Origin: Fistulifera solaris
Lineage: Eukaryota > Bacillariophyta > Bacillariophyceae > Naviculales > Stauroneidaceae
NCBI GenBank assembly: GCA_030295235.1
Contig: AP026135.1
Coordinates: 1,210,103 to 1,274,102 of the forward strand
Reading direction: 5' to 3'
Length of the DNA: 64,000 nt
The notes under the pieces are model-generated. The model had not been told where the DNA came from. It saw only the letters and a list, made by a program, of their open reading frames with translations, and made no database searches. Positions 46,573 through 57,380 of the stretch are shown here, one piece after another (position 1 is the stretch's first letter; every line of letters begins with the position of its first letter). Made by a program: the position numbers and the translations under genes.

Positions 46573-48054
46573 ATGTTCATGCCGGTTTCCTTTTATTATT
46601 TGTATAGCCTGCTTTGCTTGTCAGTTGACGTTGTGGACGGATTTTCGACGATGGGGCAAATAATCGGCGCGCCGCTCAAAGAAGACGAAGCCGTTTCACA
46701 ATCATCCTTAAAAAAGAAAGGAAAGAAAAGACAAAACGAAAAATGGAGCATTATCAAAGACCATTTTCAGAACTTACTACTCGATGAATCGTTTTTGCAA
46801 TTGCCTGTACGCTCGACTACAGTTAACGCGGCAATGCAGTATACAACCGAAGCGGATACACCACATCTCATGCCCGGAACGCATAAACACTTGGGAGGCG
46901 CCTATGATCCGGAAACAGGCTCCATTTTCGGAGTTCCAGCCAACTCTAAATGTATTCTCTGTCTTCAACCAGTATGGCAGTATGGTAGCGTCACACACTA
47001 CCAGCCTTCGGTCATTTCTTTGCCCCCAGAAATCGCAGATCAGAAAATGAAGTGGTTGCGAGGTATTGTACACAATGGATATCTATGGGCGATTCCTTCG
47101 TGGGCGTCGGCAGTGCTTTGCGTTAACTTGGCTACGCATCAAGTGGAACTACTTCCATTGCCCGAAGAAGTTCACGAACAGCAGAATCCGTGGCAATGGC
47201 ACGGAGGGGGTATGAATCCGACAAAGACGGCCATTTATTGCATTCCTTCGAATGCGAACCACGTACTTAAGGTTGATATTATCACCAAAATGACATCGCT
47301 TGTTGATATTGACACTACGGCGTATCCCGAGATGGATCTGTCCATCCCTAATAAGTGGTATGGAGGAATTGCGGGAAAAGACGGTTGTATTTACGGTATT
47401 CCGTACCGAGCGGGCGCTATACTGCAGATTGACGATCACGGCGCTCGATGCGTGGGACCGTTTTATGGTCATAATCGATACAACTGGCATGGTGGCATAT
47501 GTGTGGATGGATCCATCTACGCTCATCCTAGTCACGCGAACACGGTTCTCGTCATCGATACGAACGTGTCACCCCCGCACATCAAAGAACTTCCCATTCA
47601 AGTGCACGATGATAGTATCGATATCACATCTCAAACCTACAAGTGGCTTGGTGGTGCTGTGGGGGTAGACGGCAATATCTATCACCCTGCTTGTGACGCT
47701 TCGGTTGTTTTGAAAATTGACGTCAAAAAGCAAACATGCTCCACCTTTGGGTTTGCCGGTGAAACTAGGAACAAGTGGCAAGGTGGACTACTTGCGCGCG
47801 ATGGCTGTATCTATTGTATTCCAGCGAATGGGCAACACGTTTTAAGGATTCACACTGCACAAGGACGTAACGAAGTGCAATTGCTAGGAGACCTACCTGC
47901 TCACAAAGACAAATGGCAAGGAGGAAGTGTGGGAAAGGACGGTTGCCTTTATTTCATACCCGAAAACGGATACCGCGTGCTAAAGATCACTCCTCCCGAA
48001 TCTATGGCTTTGACCCCATTACGAGAAGACGACGTTCGAATCGAATTTGTTTAA
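46573..48054 (+). CDS. Secreted or plastid protein of eight propeller-like WxGG/DGxIYxIP repeats
   Basis: The first ATG in the frame is at 46573 (MFMPVSFYYLYSLLCLSV), giving 493 aa; the start is a signal peptide ending VDGF-STMG. The rest is made of about eight repeats of 45-55 residues with the pattern K-W-x-G-G, D-G-x-I-Y-x-I-P, A-x-x-V-L-x-I-D: for example NKWYGGIAGKDGCIYGIP, YNWHGGICVDGSIYAHP, NKWQGGLLARDGCIYCIP and DKWQGGSVGKDGCLYFIP. This suggests a beta-propeller. Similar repeat proteins occur in stramenopiles and trypanosomatids without known function. I see no catalytic motif. The frame is intact. Confidence 0.75.
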   Translation: MFMPVSFYYLYSLLCLSVDVVDGFSTMGQIIGAPLKEDEAVSQSSLKKKGKKRQNEKWSIIKDHFQNLLLDESFLQLPVRSTTVNAAMQYTTEADTPHLMPGTHKHLGGAYDPETGSIFGVPANSKCILCLQPVWQYGSVTHYQPSVISLPPEIADQKMKWLRGIVHNGYLWAIPSWASAVLCVNLATHQVELLPLPEEVHEQQNPWQWHGGGMNPTKTAIYCIPSNANHVLKVDIITKMTSLVDIDTTAYPEMDLSIPNKWYGGIAGKDGCIYGIPYRAGAILQIDDHGARCVGPFYGHNRYNWHGGICVDGSIYAHPSHANTVLVIDTNVSPPHIKELPIQVHDDSIDITSQTYKWLGGAVGVDGNIYHPACDASVVLKIDVKKQTCSTFGFAGETRNKWQGGLLARDGCIYCIPANGQHVLRIHTAQGRNEVQLLGDLPAHKDKWQGGSVGKDGCLYFIPENGYRVLKITPPESMALTPLREDDVRIEFV

Positions 48055-48690
48055 AGTTGAATTGAAAAATGTGTCAAGGTGACCGGGATACGAATTGTTG
48101 CACATGGTTGGATCGAGTAGTTTTCGTCGTTCCACTTCCAAGCAGAGAGAGGCGTTCGAGCAACTCGTTGCACAAAAGACATCGATCATGAATGCTCAGG
48201 ATTCTGTGCCGTTCGACAGACAAAACTCTACCGTATCAAAACATACGAGCGCTCTTTAATGACGTGCGCACGTAAAGTAGTAATTCATTCTATTTCACAC
48301 TAAGGCTCGACCATCGCGCATGCTCGTAGTAGCTCGTAGACTCAAAGCACACAGATCATCCATGCGAGGCTAAGCGCAAACATCCACCGAAAACCAATAT
48401 CTATTTCCTTCTTCACAACGGCTTATAAGTACTTGTAGGTCCATGAATAAATTCGAGACATGTAGATGAATGTTGTGTAACGTAAATTAAGCAGCCTTAC
48501 TTGAAACGCATAACGAATGTTCGCGTCCAAATAAAGAGTCCGGATCAAGAAGTCATGGGCCTTAACTTTACCATGACTGGATTCATTCATGAAGAATCAT
48601 GAGTCATCTCATGATCAACCCATTCTCGTCCGCAGCATTTATTTTTTTATTGCTGCATGTGAATTCATTTCGGAAATCGCGCTATTCAGC
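48055..48690. other. Intergenic, promoter side of MLH1
   Basis: Tandem-orientation spacer. The MLH1 frame is open 102 nt upstream of the chosen ATG (back to 48589) but without conserved sequence. Nothing else was seen. Confidence 0.4.
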
Positions 48691-51020
48691 ATGAACAAAT
48701 CTCCTGGAGTGATTCAATTACTCCCCCAGGAAGTCATTGAAAGAATCAAAGCGGGAGAAGTCGTTCAAAAGCCCTCCGCAGCTGTCAAAGAGCTCGTCGA
48801 AAATGCCCTCGATGCGGGCTCCACGGAAATCATAGTGCAAGTTTCGACGGATTGCTTGCGGGAAATTTCCGTTCAGGATAATGGATGCGGTATCTCGGAT
48901 CTGAGTCTCGCTGTGCAGCGGCATACGACATCAAAATTACAAAAAGTCGACGATTTATTTGCATTGCAAAGTTTTGGTTTCAGAGGTGAGGCTTTAGCCA
49001 GTATCGTGCAAGCAACAGGACGAGTTCACATTGTCAGTCGAACGATAGATCGCCCTGTTGCGTTTCAACAGAGTTTTTCCCCCGCATCGAAGCAAGCATC
49101 TAAGGCAACACCATGTGCCCGCACACCTGGAACGACCGTAACTTTGCACGATTTGTTTGCGACGATGAAGCAACGACAAAAAATGACGAATGATTATCCT
49201 TCGATTTTACAGCTTCTACAAAGCTATGCCGTACTTTATGCGCCACGAGGTATCTCATTTGTTTGTCAGAAGCTGAAGAAGGCACAACCGGATCTCAACA
49301 CTGGGTCTATTGTCAAACAAACTCAACAACACTCCGATTATTTAACAGAGACACACGGGCTTTTATCAGTATCGCAGCAAGAGGTTACCAAAAAGTACTA
49401 GCTCAGATATATGGATCGCAGCTCTTGGAAAGTCTTGCTTACTGCGAATCAAAACTTTTGGGTAGAGAATACCAACGCAAATCAAACAACAACAAGACTA
49501 CAGCTAAATCAGACGATGTGAATCTTTCGTTGCTTTCGGACATGGCAGGCATCCCAACGCATGTTGCTAATGTTGAAGATGCTGCTCGTGTCGTCAAGGT
49601 AGACGACGAAATCTGCTTCTGTCAATTCTGGTGTCTCTTCACCAAGCCAACCTCGAAACACCTGCAACAGCGTACATCGTTGAATTTGATTCTATTCATC
49701 AGCAATCGACTTGTTGAATGCGCTCCGTTGAAAAAACGCTTGGAAGAACTCTACTCGAATGGCAAGCATTTGATCTTTCTTGCCATTGAGGTCCCCCCGC
49801 AACAGGTCGATGTAAACATACATCCTACGAAAAAGCTTGTGGCTTTGCTGTTTCAAGAGGAAATCATCGAACACATATCCACCACGCTGAGCACTACGAT
49901 GAAAAATCTCGACCGCGGCTTTAATGCTTCCCAGGTACTTGTGGCATCGTCACCATCTGTATCGAACAGAAATCGTGTGCGACCTCAAATTTCGGAGGCT
50001 AAAAACGATCCGAGCACTTGCGAAGAAAACGAGAACACGAATGCACCAGCCACTAATCTCAACCCGTACAAAAAGAAGCCTCTCTCGTCAAAACGCGTGA
50101 GAACTGATTACAACGACCCACGGGGCGCCATGGAGCCATTTCTTTCTCAAGAGTCTCCTCACGAGGCAAACTGTCCACTCGTATGCCCATCTTCCGAAGT
50201 TGATTTGACTCAACCCGGTGCTTTTGCGGATGTAGCCAAACAGTGCACATGTCGGCAAACCATCCGTTTACCACACCACGTATTTTGTCGCCCAAAGCGA
50301 ATACCGCCCACTGAGTGCACGTATAAATCAATTGCACAGTTGCGCCGACCGCTTTTCGAGCCCCATCCGTATACTTTAAAACTGCGCACGGGGTACCATA
50401 TTGGAACGGTTTCTGCATACCGGAGTTTGATACAATGCGGCAAAGAGTTGGTTTTAATGAATCATTATCGCGCTGCAGTTGAGTTGTTTTACCAGATTGC
50501 GCTACTACGCTTTAACGGTGGGGCCGCGGTAGCCTCCATAGCCTTCGCTGTGGATATCGCATCCGCCGTGACGGCCGCACTTCAATTAGAGACAAATGAA
50601 AGCAATATTATGGCCAAAGAAGCTGCTATATGCCTTTGGGAGCATGCGGAGATGTTGCAAGAGTACTTCAGTATCATACTGGCGTTAGATCCAGACGGCA
50701 CAGTCGTTCTGAAGGGCTTACCGATTTTGCTGGACGGGTGGGAGCCGATGCCGCATGGTTTGCCGCTATTTCTCCTTCGTCTGGCTACGAAAGTGAACTG
50801 GTCAGAAGAAAAACCCTGCTTTGATGACATTTGTCGTGAGCTAGGTTGGTTCTACGCGGAGCTACCTTTCAAGGAACACGAAATTTCCAGTTTTGTTCGG
50901 CACACCCTCTTTCCGGCACTTTCGACTTTGATGGTGGTCCCTCGGTCTTTCGTTGACGAAGGAGGGATGGTTACGTTGACTTGTTTGGATAACCTGTATC
51001 GAGTATTCGAAAGGTGTTAG
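48691..51020 (+). CDS. MLH1: DNA mismatch repair protein MLH1 (MutL homologue), frame broken at an A5 run
   Basis: MLH1 pairs with PMS1/PMS2 in mismatch repair. The ATG at 48691 (MNKSPGVIQLLPQEV) fits the family start. The GHKL ATPase motifs are present: IKAGEVVQKPSAAVKELVEN (motif I), VQDNGCGISD (II) and GFRGEALASI (III), then PGTTVTLHDLFATMKQRQK. The frame breaks at five A (49390-49394): TKK is followed in the next frame by VLAQIYGSQLLE, and one more A joins them, giving 776 aa. The second frame has the MutL motif LFISNRLVECAPLK and VDVNIHPTKK, a Ser/Pro linker, then the MLH1 C-terminal dimerisation domain ending VFERC, the conserved MLH1-specific C-terminus. Confidence 0.93.
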
Positions 51021-52174
51021 AATAGCGATCCCCATTGCGGATGGCGACATCATAATGCTTGTCCAGGTTTGATCAACGAATATACCATAGTAACGAATGG
51101 AAAAATCATGGCTTAAATTTTTTTAGAGTGGCGATTTAAAGGCCGTGTTAAGTTTCATTCTCGTTTGCAATCCGTGCCTCGATTCGGTACGTCGAAAGTA
51201 AATTGTTTAGTGCGGGGTACGGTAGGGTTTAATCGATAAATATCATCTAATCTGTCATTTATCAGAGAGACACGGGAACGCATCTCTGCTTGGTACATTT
51301 CTCTACGGGGGCCTACGTGAATGTACACTTTTTCCCGCACCTTCCTGTGCACGGCCGAATTGAGGTGCTTAAGGGATTGTCGTTTCTTGAATTAGTTGAA
51401 GTGTAGGCGGAACCTGCAGAACCTTTCAGACATGGACAAACATGTTGTAAAGCCCACCGCGATCAACCTCCAATCGTTGTGCCCTCTTGGTTTGATAAAC
51501 TTGTCACTTTCAAAAATTATTTACCATCAGTATCGTTTGAACTTCACTGGCTATAATTCTTTGTCAATAGTTCTAGCGGATCATCCGTGCAAAGTGTAAG
51601 CGAAACTTTCCACGACTACATTATTTCAGTCATGACCTCAGGAAAGATATTATCTATTTCAAAAGCAAGGCACGGCCGCTACCTTAGCTCCATTTGTTCT
51701 GTTAGCTCAGAAAGGTAGCTTGTCGCTATTATGATACAGTCCTCCAGCATCAATAACATCACACGCCAATCCAGGGCAAGTGTTGTAGTGCGAACGTATC
51801 ATCTGTTCAAGTGTTGGCGACCTTTCTTCACGACTGCATGTGTTTTAGTCATGATTCTTCATGGCGTACCGGTACCGGTACGTAATAACCTTACAGCTTA
51901 CAAAGTACAACGTACAGATTTCCGGGTACTTTTTAAGCACTTTTCGAACGATAGAACGTGCCATCGACCAGCTCAGGACCTGTTCCGAGAACGTTCACCA
52001 TCCAACGAAGAAGGTCCGCCCCATCAAATCTTTTCCGCCGTTCGCTTCCATCGCGATCATTCGGCATTCATCGGCTCTTCTGTTTTTGTTTGGAATGCAA
52101 ACCGTTCCTCAAACGACGATCCCATTATTTCATTTTCTGCCTCTTTCGTGAGACGTAATACACGGTGCCTCAGA
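51021..52174. other. Intergenic, 1.15 kb, upstream of SHMT
   Basis: No gene recognised. A 168-codon frame (51731-52237) overlaps the SHMT first exon and is not conserved-looking. Contains the perfect 18-bp palindrome at 51865. Confidence 0.4.
51865..51882. repeat. Perfect 18-bp palindrome cgtaccggtaccggtacg
   Basis: The sequence equals its own reverse complement over 18 bases, about 290 bp upstream of the SHMT start codon. A related, longer but imperfect ggtacc/accggt cluster lies at 23587-23611 and shorter ones elsewhere between genes. A dimeric protein-binding site is possible but unproven. Confidence 0.8.
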
Positions 52175-53709
52175 ATGGCGACATTTAAAGAAACCGTAAG
52201 TAACAAGACGAAACGAGAGGCAATCTTCTTTCGTTGAGCATTCCTATTCTGGCTTTTTCTCATTATAAAATCATTTATTTTTATTTTCTTTGTTTTTTAG
52301 CCTTTTAACGGCTTGAAGAGCCTCGAGGAACACGATCCGGAACTTTTCGATCTCATCGAACAGGAGAAATCTCGTCAATGGCGTTCTCTTGAGTTGATTG
52401 CATCGGAAAACTTCACCAGCAAAGCGGTCATGGATTGCTTGGGTAGTGCTTTGACGAACAAGTACTCGGAAGGCTTGCCGCATGCTCGATATTACGGTGG
52501 CAATGAAGTAGTTGATCAGGTGGAAATTCTTTGTCAGACGCGTGCTTTGGAGGCGTACGGACTCGACCCTACAGAATGGGGCGTCAATGTGCAACCATAC
52601 TCCGGTAGTCCAGCGAACTTTGCTGTGTACACGGCACTTCTTCGTCCGCACGATCGTATTATGGGCTTGGACTTGCCCAGTGGTGGTCACTTGACCCACG
52701 GATTTTACACTTATTCCAAGAAGGAAAACACCCGCAAGGCAGTGAGCGCCACATCGGTCTACTTCGAGTCGCTTCCTTATCGCGTTCACCCGGAAACCGG
52801 ATATATCGATTATGATCAGTTGGAGCGCGATGCTGGCCTGTTCAAGCCCGCTCTTATCATTGCTGGTGGTTCGGCCTACCCTCGCGAGTACGATTATCCT
52901 CGCTTCCGTCAAATTGCCGATGCCAATGGCTGCCTCCTTATGATGGATATGGCGCACATTAGTGGACTAGTCGCAACTGGCGAAGCAGCTTCTCCATTCA
53001 AATACTGCGATGTCGTCACTACCACGACCCACAAGTCTCTTCGTGGTCCTCGTGCCGGGTTGATCTTCTTCCGTAGGGATTCGCGTGACTTTGAAACTAG
53101 AATCAATCAGGCTGTTTTCCCCGCTTTGCAGGGTGGTCCTCACGAACATCAAATTGCGGGTGTTGCTACTCAGCTTAAGGAAGTAGCTACTGATGATTTC
53201 AAGCTCTACGCCAAGCAAGTCAAGGCGAATGCAGTTGCTATCGCCAACAAACTGAGCAGCATGGGATACAAGATCGCGACAGGAGGCACTGAAAATCATC
53301 TTATTTTGTGGGATTTAAAGCCTTGCAATATCACTGGAAGCAAATTTGAAAAGGTTTGCGATGCCGTCAGCATCACATTGAACAAAAATTGCGTCCCTGG
53401 AGATCATTCGGCAATTACACCTGGTGGTGTTCGTATTGGTACTCCGGCCTTAACGACTCGCCGTTTTGGGAAGCCGACTTCGAACAAGTTGCCATGTTCT
53501 TGCACGAGACTTTACAAATTGCTCTTAAACTGCAGGATCAAAGTGGACCAAAGTTGAAAGATTTCCTGCCTTTGTTGGAGTCGTCGCCTGAAATCAAAGA
53601 GTTGCGCAAGAGAGTGCATTCTTTTGCAACGACCTTTCCCATGCCGGGTTTTGACCCCGCCACCATGAAATACAAGAACGCCGATGGTCCGGAGCACTTA
53701 ATTGACTAA
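52175..53709 (+). CDS. SHMT: Serine hydroxymethyltransferase, 21-nt first exon, frame broken at a T4 run
   Basis: Exon 1 52175-52195 (MATFKET), intron 52196-52300 (GTAAGT donor, TTTTTTAG acceptor), exon 2 52301-53709. SHMT converts serine and tetrahydrofolate to glycine and methylene-tetrahydrofolate using PLP. Motifs: [59 protein letters not shown], the active-site lysine block [14 protein letters not shown], and ENHLILWDL. The frame breaks at T 53464-53467: LTTRRF must continue as [20 protein letters not shown] in the next frame, which one more T achieves, giving 476 aa. No targeting peptide, so this is the cytosolic form. Confidence 0.94.
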
Positions 53710-54543
53710 TTGATGATATTGTAGCCCCTAAGTAATATACAAAATCTTTGTTGATCGCTTATTTGTAACGTGCTAGAGTTTTGAAATCGATAGTGAGTAT
53801 ACTTGAAAGCTCAGTCGCGCTTGAATGAGAAGTCGAACACCAACCACCAATTAGGCGAAAAATAATCGGACACAACAATTTTGCGTGGTACGTGGTACAA
53901 AGGACACATTTTTAGGGGTCGAAATTGCTAGAGTCCGTCCTTTTAAAAAACACGTAATGTCGTTCAGCTTCCTAATCCTTTTAAGAATGAAATAATAACA
54001 TTGTAGATGATACAAAGCGAAATCAAACGATACGTCGGACGTTTCGAACGCCCAAAAATTGAGCAAAACACGACCATTACAAGAATCACAACAAAAAGTG
54101 GAGGATAATGGCATGCGACATAACTCTTTTAAAAGCTGCTGCATTTATAAACTATTACAAGTAATTAGCCCTCAGGTTACCTATAGAAAGGATAAATGAC
54201 GGTTGATTGTCGCTTTCACCGCGGTTAGGGTTAGGAATTTGGGAATTGGGATATGGAACATGGAACTTGGAACAAGGAAAGCGTGAGAAGTAGGAAGTAG
54301 GAATTAGAGAAAGCGGTAACTTAGAGCAGTCACTACATCCGGAAATGGCAACAACTGAATCTGTCTGCCAGTTGCCAATTTTTTTGTACTCATAACCAGT
54401 CTTGCTACCAATGTAGTAGTGAATGCCGTGTGGCAGATAATTCCGATTCAGTCTTGTTCGATCGAGTCCCCTCGACATTTTCGTTTTGCGTAATTTCTCG
54501 TTCAACTCAAATCACATTCCTGTTCATCATTTCATCCTTTATC
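53710..54543. other. Intergenic, start of the repeat-rich region
   Basis: 3' flank of SHMT followed by AT-rich DNA with no recognised gene. It ends at the Harbinger remnant and contains the purine-rich repeat at 54231. A 116-codon minus-strand frame (54155-54505) is unassigned. Confidence 0.4.
54224..54312. repeat. Purine-rich dispersed repeat, copy without copia insertion
   Basis: The run ttaggaatttgggaattggg then atatggaac, tggaacttggaac and agaagtaggaagtaggaatt matches the sequence split by the copia element at 57343-57380 and 63110-63165. It thus acts as an empty-site relative of the insertion locus. It begins with two telomere-like ttaggg units. Confidence 0.75.
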
Positions 54544-55211
54544 ATGGAGGCTTCAGCTGCCGAAGCTGAAATACTGCAGCGCATCACTACGCAGCAAGCA
54601 GCGGCAAAAGGCTGCTGCTGCTGCGCTATTTTCTGGAAGCATCGTCAAAAATTTTATCCGATGAAATGGAGGACACTTTGCCCGAAACCGACCCTGTCGC
54701 CCGCAAGCATCGTCACAAGAAACACCCAAGGCCCAAGCGCAACTCTTACAATCACGCTGCTGCTTTGCAGCGCATCCTTACTGATTACTTTGGTCCCCAG
54801 CCAAGGTTCAACGACAAACAGTTTTATAACATGTTCCGCATTTCTCCGGCCCGATTCCAACGCATAATGGAAGACTTTATGAATTCTGGAGTCGTTTAGG
54901 TGAAAGGCATAAAGGAACCGACAAGCGATTTAGAAAAACGATACACCTCTTGACAGGAAGGCGTAAAGACATTGAGGCCGGCGTTCGGTGTTCTTCAGCG
55001 CAGCTTTCAATTCATTAAAAACCAATTGAGCTTCATAACCTGGATGCAATTGGTGCAAGATGCGCAATTGAATGCAGCAGAAGATCCCGTCGTAGGTTTG
55101 GAATCTGAAGCTTCTCTACCAGCAATTAGTGGGAGATGGCATGAGTTGGTAAATCTTGAAGAGCATATGCGCCTATACAGAGCAATTATGTCAAAGTTCA
55201 AAAGTAGATGA
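54544..55211 (+). pseudogene. PIF/Harbinger-type transposase with the middle deleted
   Basis: From the ATG at 54544 the frame reads MEASAAEAEILQRI and breaks at four A (54606-54609); the next frame gives RLLLLRYFLEASSKILSDEM, then PQPRFNDKQFYNMFRISPARFQRIMEDFMNSG, the N-terminal region typical of Harbinger-like transposases (FxxxFRxxxxxFxxIxxD). After a stop at 54897 the frame from about 54960 gives KDIEAG/AFGVLQRSFQFI, the C-terminal block that follows the last catalytic acid, and ends LEEHMRLYRAIMSKF. The whole DDE catalytic core between these blocks is missing. This is therefore an inactive, internally deleted copy. I could not find terminal inverted repeats. Confidence 0.7.
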
Positions 55212-55564
55212 TAACATGAAATATTAATAATTAAAACCTACTAAATTTATCCTAAAATCTAAGTGTAATGCGACCTAATGCTGGAGCCTCTTCACTCATT
55301 ACTCTTGTCGGTGTCGTTGTTGTCGTTTTTGTTGTTGTTGTCGTTGGTGCGTCCTACGACTTGAGAAGATCGAAGTCAGTTCATCGCAGGTAATGGATTT
55401 CTCGCAGGAGCGGCGAATCTCAATGTTCTGTGGGACTGCGTCTTTCTCGGTCGCATTAGGAGAATTCGTTGTCGGACGACACCAAGGGAACAGACATGTC
55501 GGTACCAGGAACTCCATTTGCAAGAGCGACAGCCTTCTTAAGAAAAGCCTGAGCCTGGCTTTTC

Positions 55565-55738
55565 TCACCGCGTTAACTCGAAAACAGCAGCCAGGTTGGT
55601 AAATGTCTCGCTCTGAAATGCAAAGGCAAGAATACGACCAGAATCAGCAAGACTCTCAAGAACTTTGAGCTTCTTTGCTGCCATTGCCTCGGCTTTCATG
55701 CTTTCCTCCTTTTCTCGCTTAGCAACCTTTGATCCCAT
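55565..55738 (-). pseudogene. Small Lys/Glu-rich frame, possible accessory ORF of the Harbinger remnant
   Basis: A 57-residue frame starting MGSKVAKREKEESMKAEAMA and containing KKLKVLESLADSGRILAFAF. A further frame just downstream on the same strand (about 55560-55440) reads KSQAQAFLKKAVALANGVPG. Harbinger-type elements often carry a second, DNA-binding (Myb/SANT-like) ORF beside the transposase, in opposite orientation. The position and strand fit that, but no SANT motif is visible, so this is inference. Confidence 0.3.
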
Positions 55739-56650
55739 AGGGCTAGAAGAGTTTTAACCGACGAATAAACCCTTCCATTTACCAACGAATGATCAATATC
55801 ACTCTGTACTTCGGGGCGAAGCGAACTGAGGCAACTGTTGAGAATATCCAAACAATTCGAGAAGGCAACAGAAGTCACGAGAAATAAGAATAGTAAAACA
55901 TCACAAAGCGAGAAAAGTATTTCAAACAGATGTGTTTAGGAAACTCGGAAGGAGGGAAGCACAATGTTTACGAGGTGAAATTCTTTCAACGGAGAGTTTT
56001 GATAGTTTTGATTTTCAAAGCGTTGGAGGGAAACTGAATCAGTACAAAAACGACGTAGAAATTGCGTAGAGCAAGTGAGTCGGGCGTTTGTTTCCTAAAT
56101 CCGAAAGCGGGTAACAACTCTATTTTTTTGGGAGGTAGGCGCGAGTCTTGCTGCCATTTTCCAAAAAGCAAAAGTTCTTACCACCCCTATCTGCCAAATC
56201 CGAATATAGTGACGGCATTTTGAGTACCGGTGGGGTAAGTACTTCATTCACGAGTTCTTCTTTCTACTTATAGTGAATGCTCTTAGAAGTAGAAAGTAGG
56301 AATTTGAGTAGTGGTAGCACATGGAAGTAGGAATCAAAGCAGGAGGAATTGAGGAAGAAGTGAAGCTAGGAAAAAAGGGGGAATAAGGGGAAGAATAAGA
56401 AGGAAAGGGAGGCAAGAGGGGATAGGGAATTTAGAGGAATGAGGAACAATGAGCACTTGCAAAAACTGTTGTATCTATCAATGTTTTGCTCCTGTAAAAA
56501 TATATTTGCACATTTGGACCCTCTTGTTTACGTGATTTTTGCTCGGATTGGGTAATGAAAACTGTTTGTGAAAATGTTGTGTTAGTACCTCTCTTATCTA
56601 CTTGGCACAATATAAACATTGTAAAACTGTTGTTTTATTATCTCTCTTAT
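55739..56650. other. Intergenic, ending in purine-rich repeats
   Basis: No gene recognised. Between about 56280 and 56445 the plus strand is almost pure A/G (aagtagaaagtaggaat, aggaagaataagaaggaaag), similar to 54290-54312 and 63115-63230. It lies immediately 3' of the RusA-like gene. Confidence 0.5.
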
Positions 56651-57320
56651 CTACTTGGCACAATGAAAACATTTGCAGTCACAATCCTTCACGTTTGGGT
56701 CAATATCCACAACCTTAATAAGAGTTGTGCCATCATAGTTGACACCATCCCTATAAGTTGTCTGTGTGTGGTCATATAGCTTTGTCGTTGCAATGTTTAC
56801 AATGCATGAGTCATTCTTGTATGCAATCCCCTGCAAGGCATCCAAAACCAGTTTCACACAGTTGTCGATGTCAGGAGCATTTGTGACAAATTTGGGAGCT
56901 GTTGGTTTCAACAGCCATTCTTGTGATGCTGGTCCAAGTAAGAAATGGGTCTTGGGTCTTGGAAAGTAGAACTTTCACGGTGATTGAGCATGGATTGCCA
57001 TTGCATCGGAAGAGTCCCTTTGGTGCATGATTCAATGCTTGTCTGAATGCATCACGAAAGGATTTCTGGTTCCCTGTACTTGGACTGTACAACTTGACTC
57101 CGCCCTTTGCTTTTGTTGTTGTTGCATAGCTGCGATACTGGGGTCTTGGTCTTCCAGAAATCTTGCAGGCAAGGGAGGCGTATGTGGTTGGTGAATTCAT
57201 ACTTGATTTGGGGGCCAGAGAATAGCTGTAACAACCAGGTGCTTTCCCCCCCTTCTGATTGGCATTGTCGAAGTCCACTATGGTTTGTGAGTCAACTGCT
57301 TTTCTAGGTTCAAAAGACAT
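56651..57320 (-). CDS. RusA-type Holliday-junction resolvase with Cys-rich tail, copy 1
   Basis: ATG at 57320. RusA enzymes are phage/bacterial endonucleases that cut four-way DNA junctions with three acidic residues. The family pattern is clear: FYFPRPKTHFLL, then LKPTAPKFVTNAPDIDNCVK (the PDxDNxxK motif with two catalytic Asp and the Lys), [14 protein letters not shown] (third acidic position) and ATTKLYDHTQ. The frame breaks once, at AAA (plus-strand T 56973-56975): ITVK should continue as FYFPRPK, and one A fewer gives 222 aa. The N-terminal 110 residues are basic and unassigned (NQKSFRDAFRQALNHAPKG). The C-terminus has a cysteine cluster, DCDCKCFHCAK, also kept in copy 2. It sits between purine-rich repeats rather than in a host-gene cluster, so it probably belongs to a mobile or viral-derived repeat. 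Confidence 0.75.
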
Positions 57321-57342
57321 TTTCTAGCAATCTCTGTGAGGC

Positions 57343-57380
57343 AAGGGTTAGGAATTTGGAAATTGGGATATGCAACTTGG
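57343..57380. repeat. Left half of purine-rich repeat, ending in copia target duplication CTTGG
   Basis: The block ttaggaatttggaaattggg then atatgcaacttgg matches 54231-54272. The last five bases, cttgg (57376-57380), are repeated directly after the 3' LTR at 63110-63114, the target site duplication of the copia insertion. Confidence 0.8.

Noticed and set aside
54224-54236. Interstitial telomere-like ttagggttagg
   Set aside because: Only two units, part of the dispersed purine-rich repeat; not a telomere.
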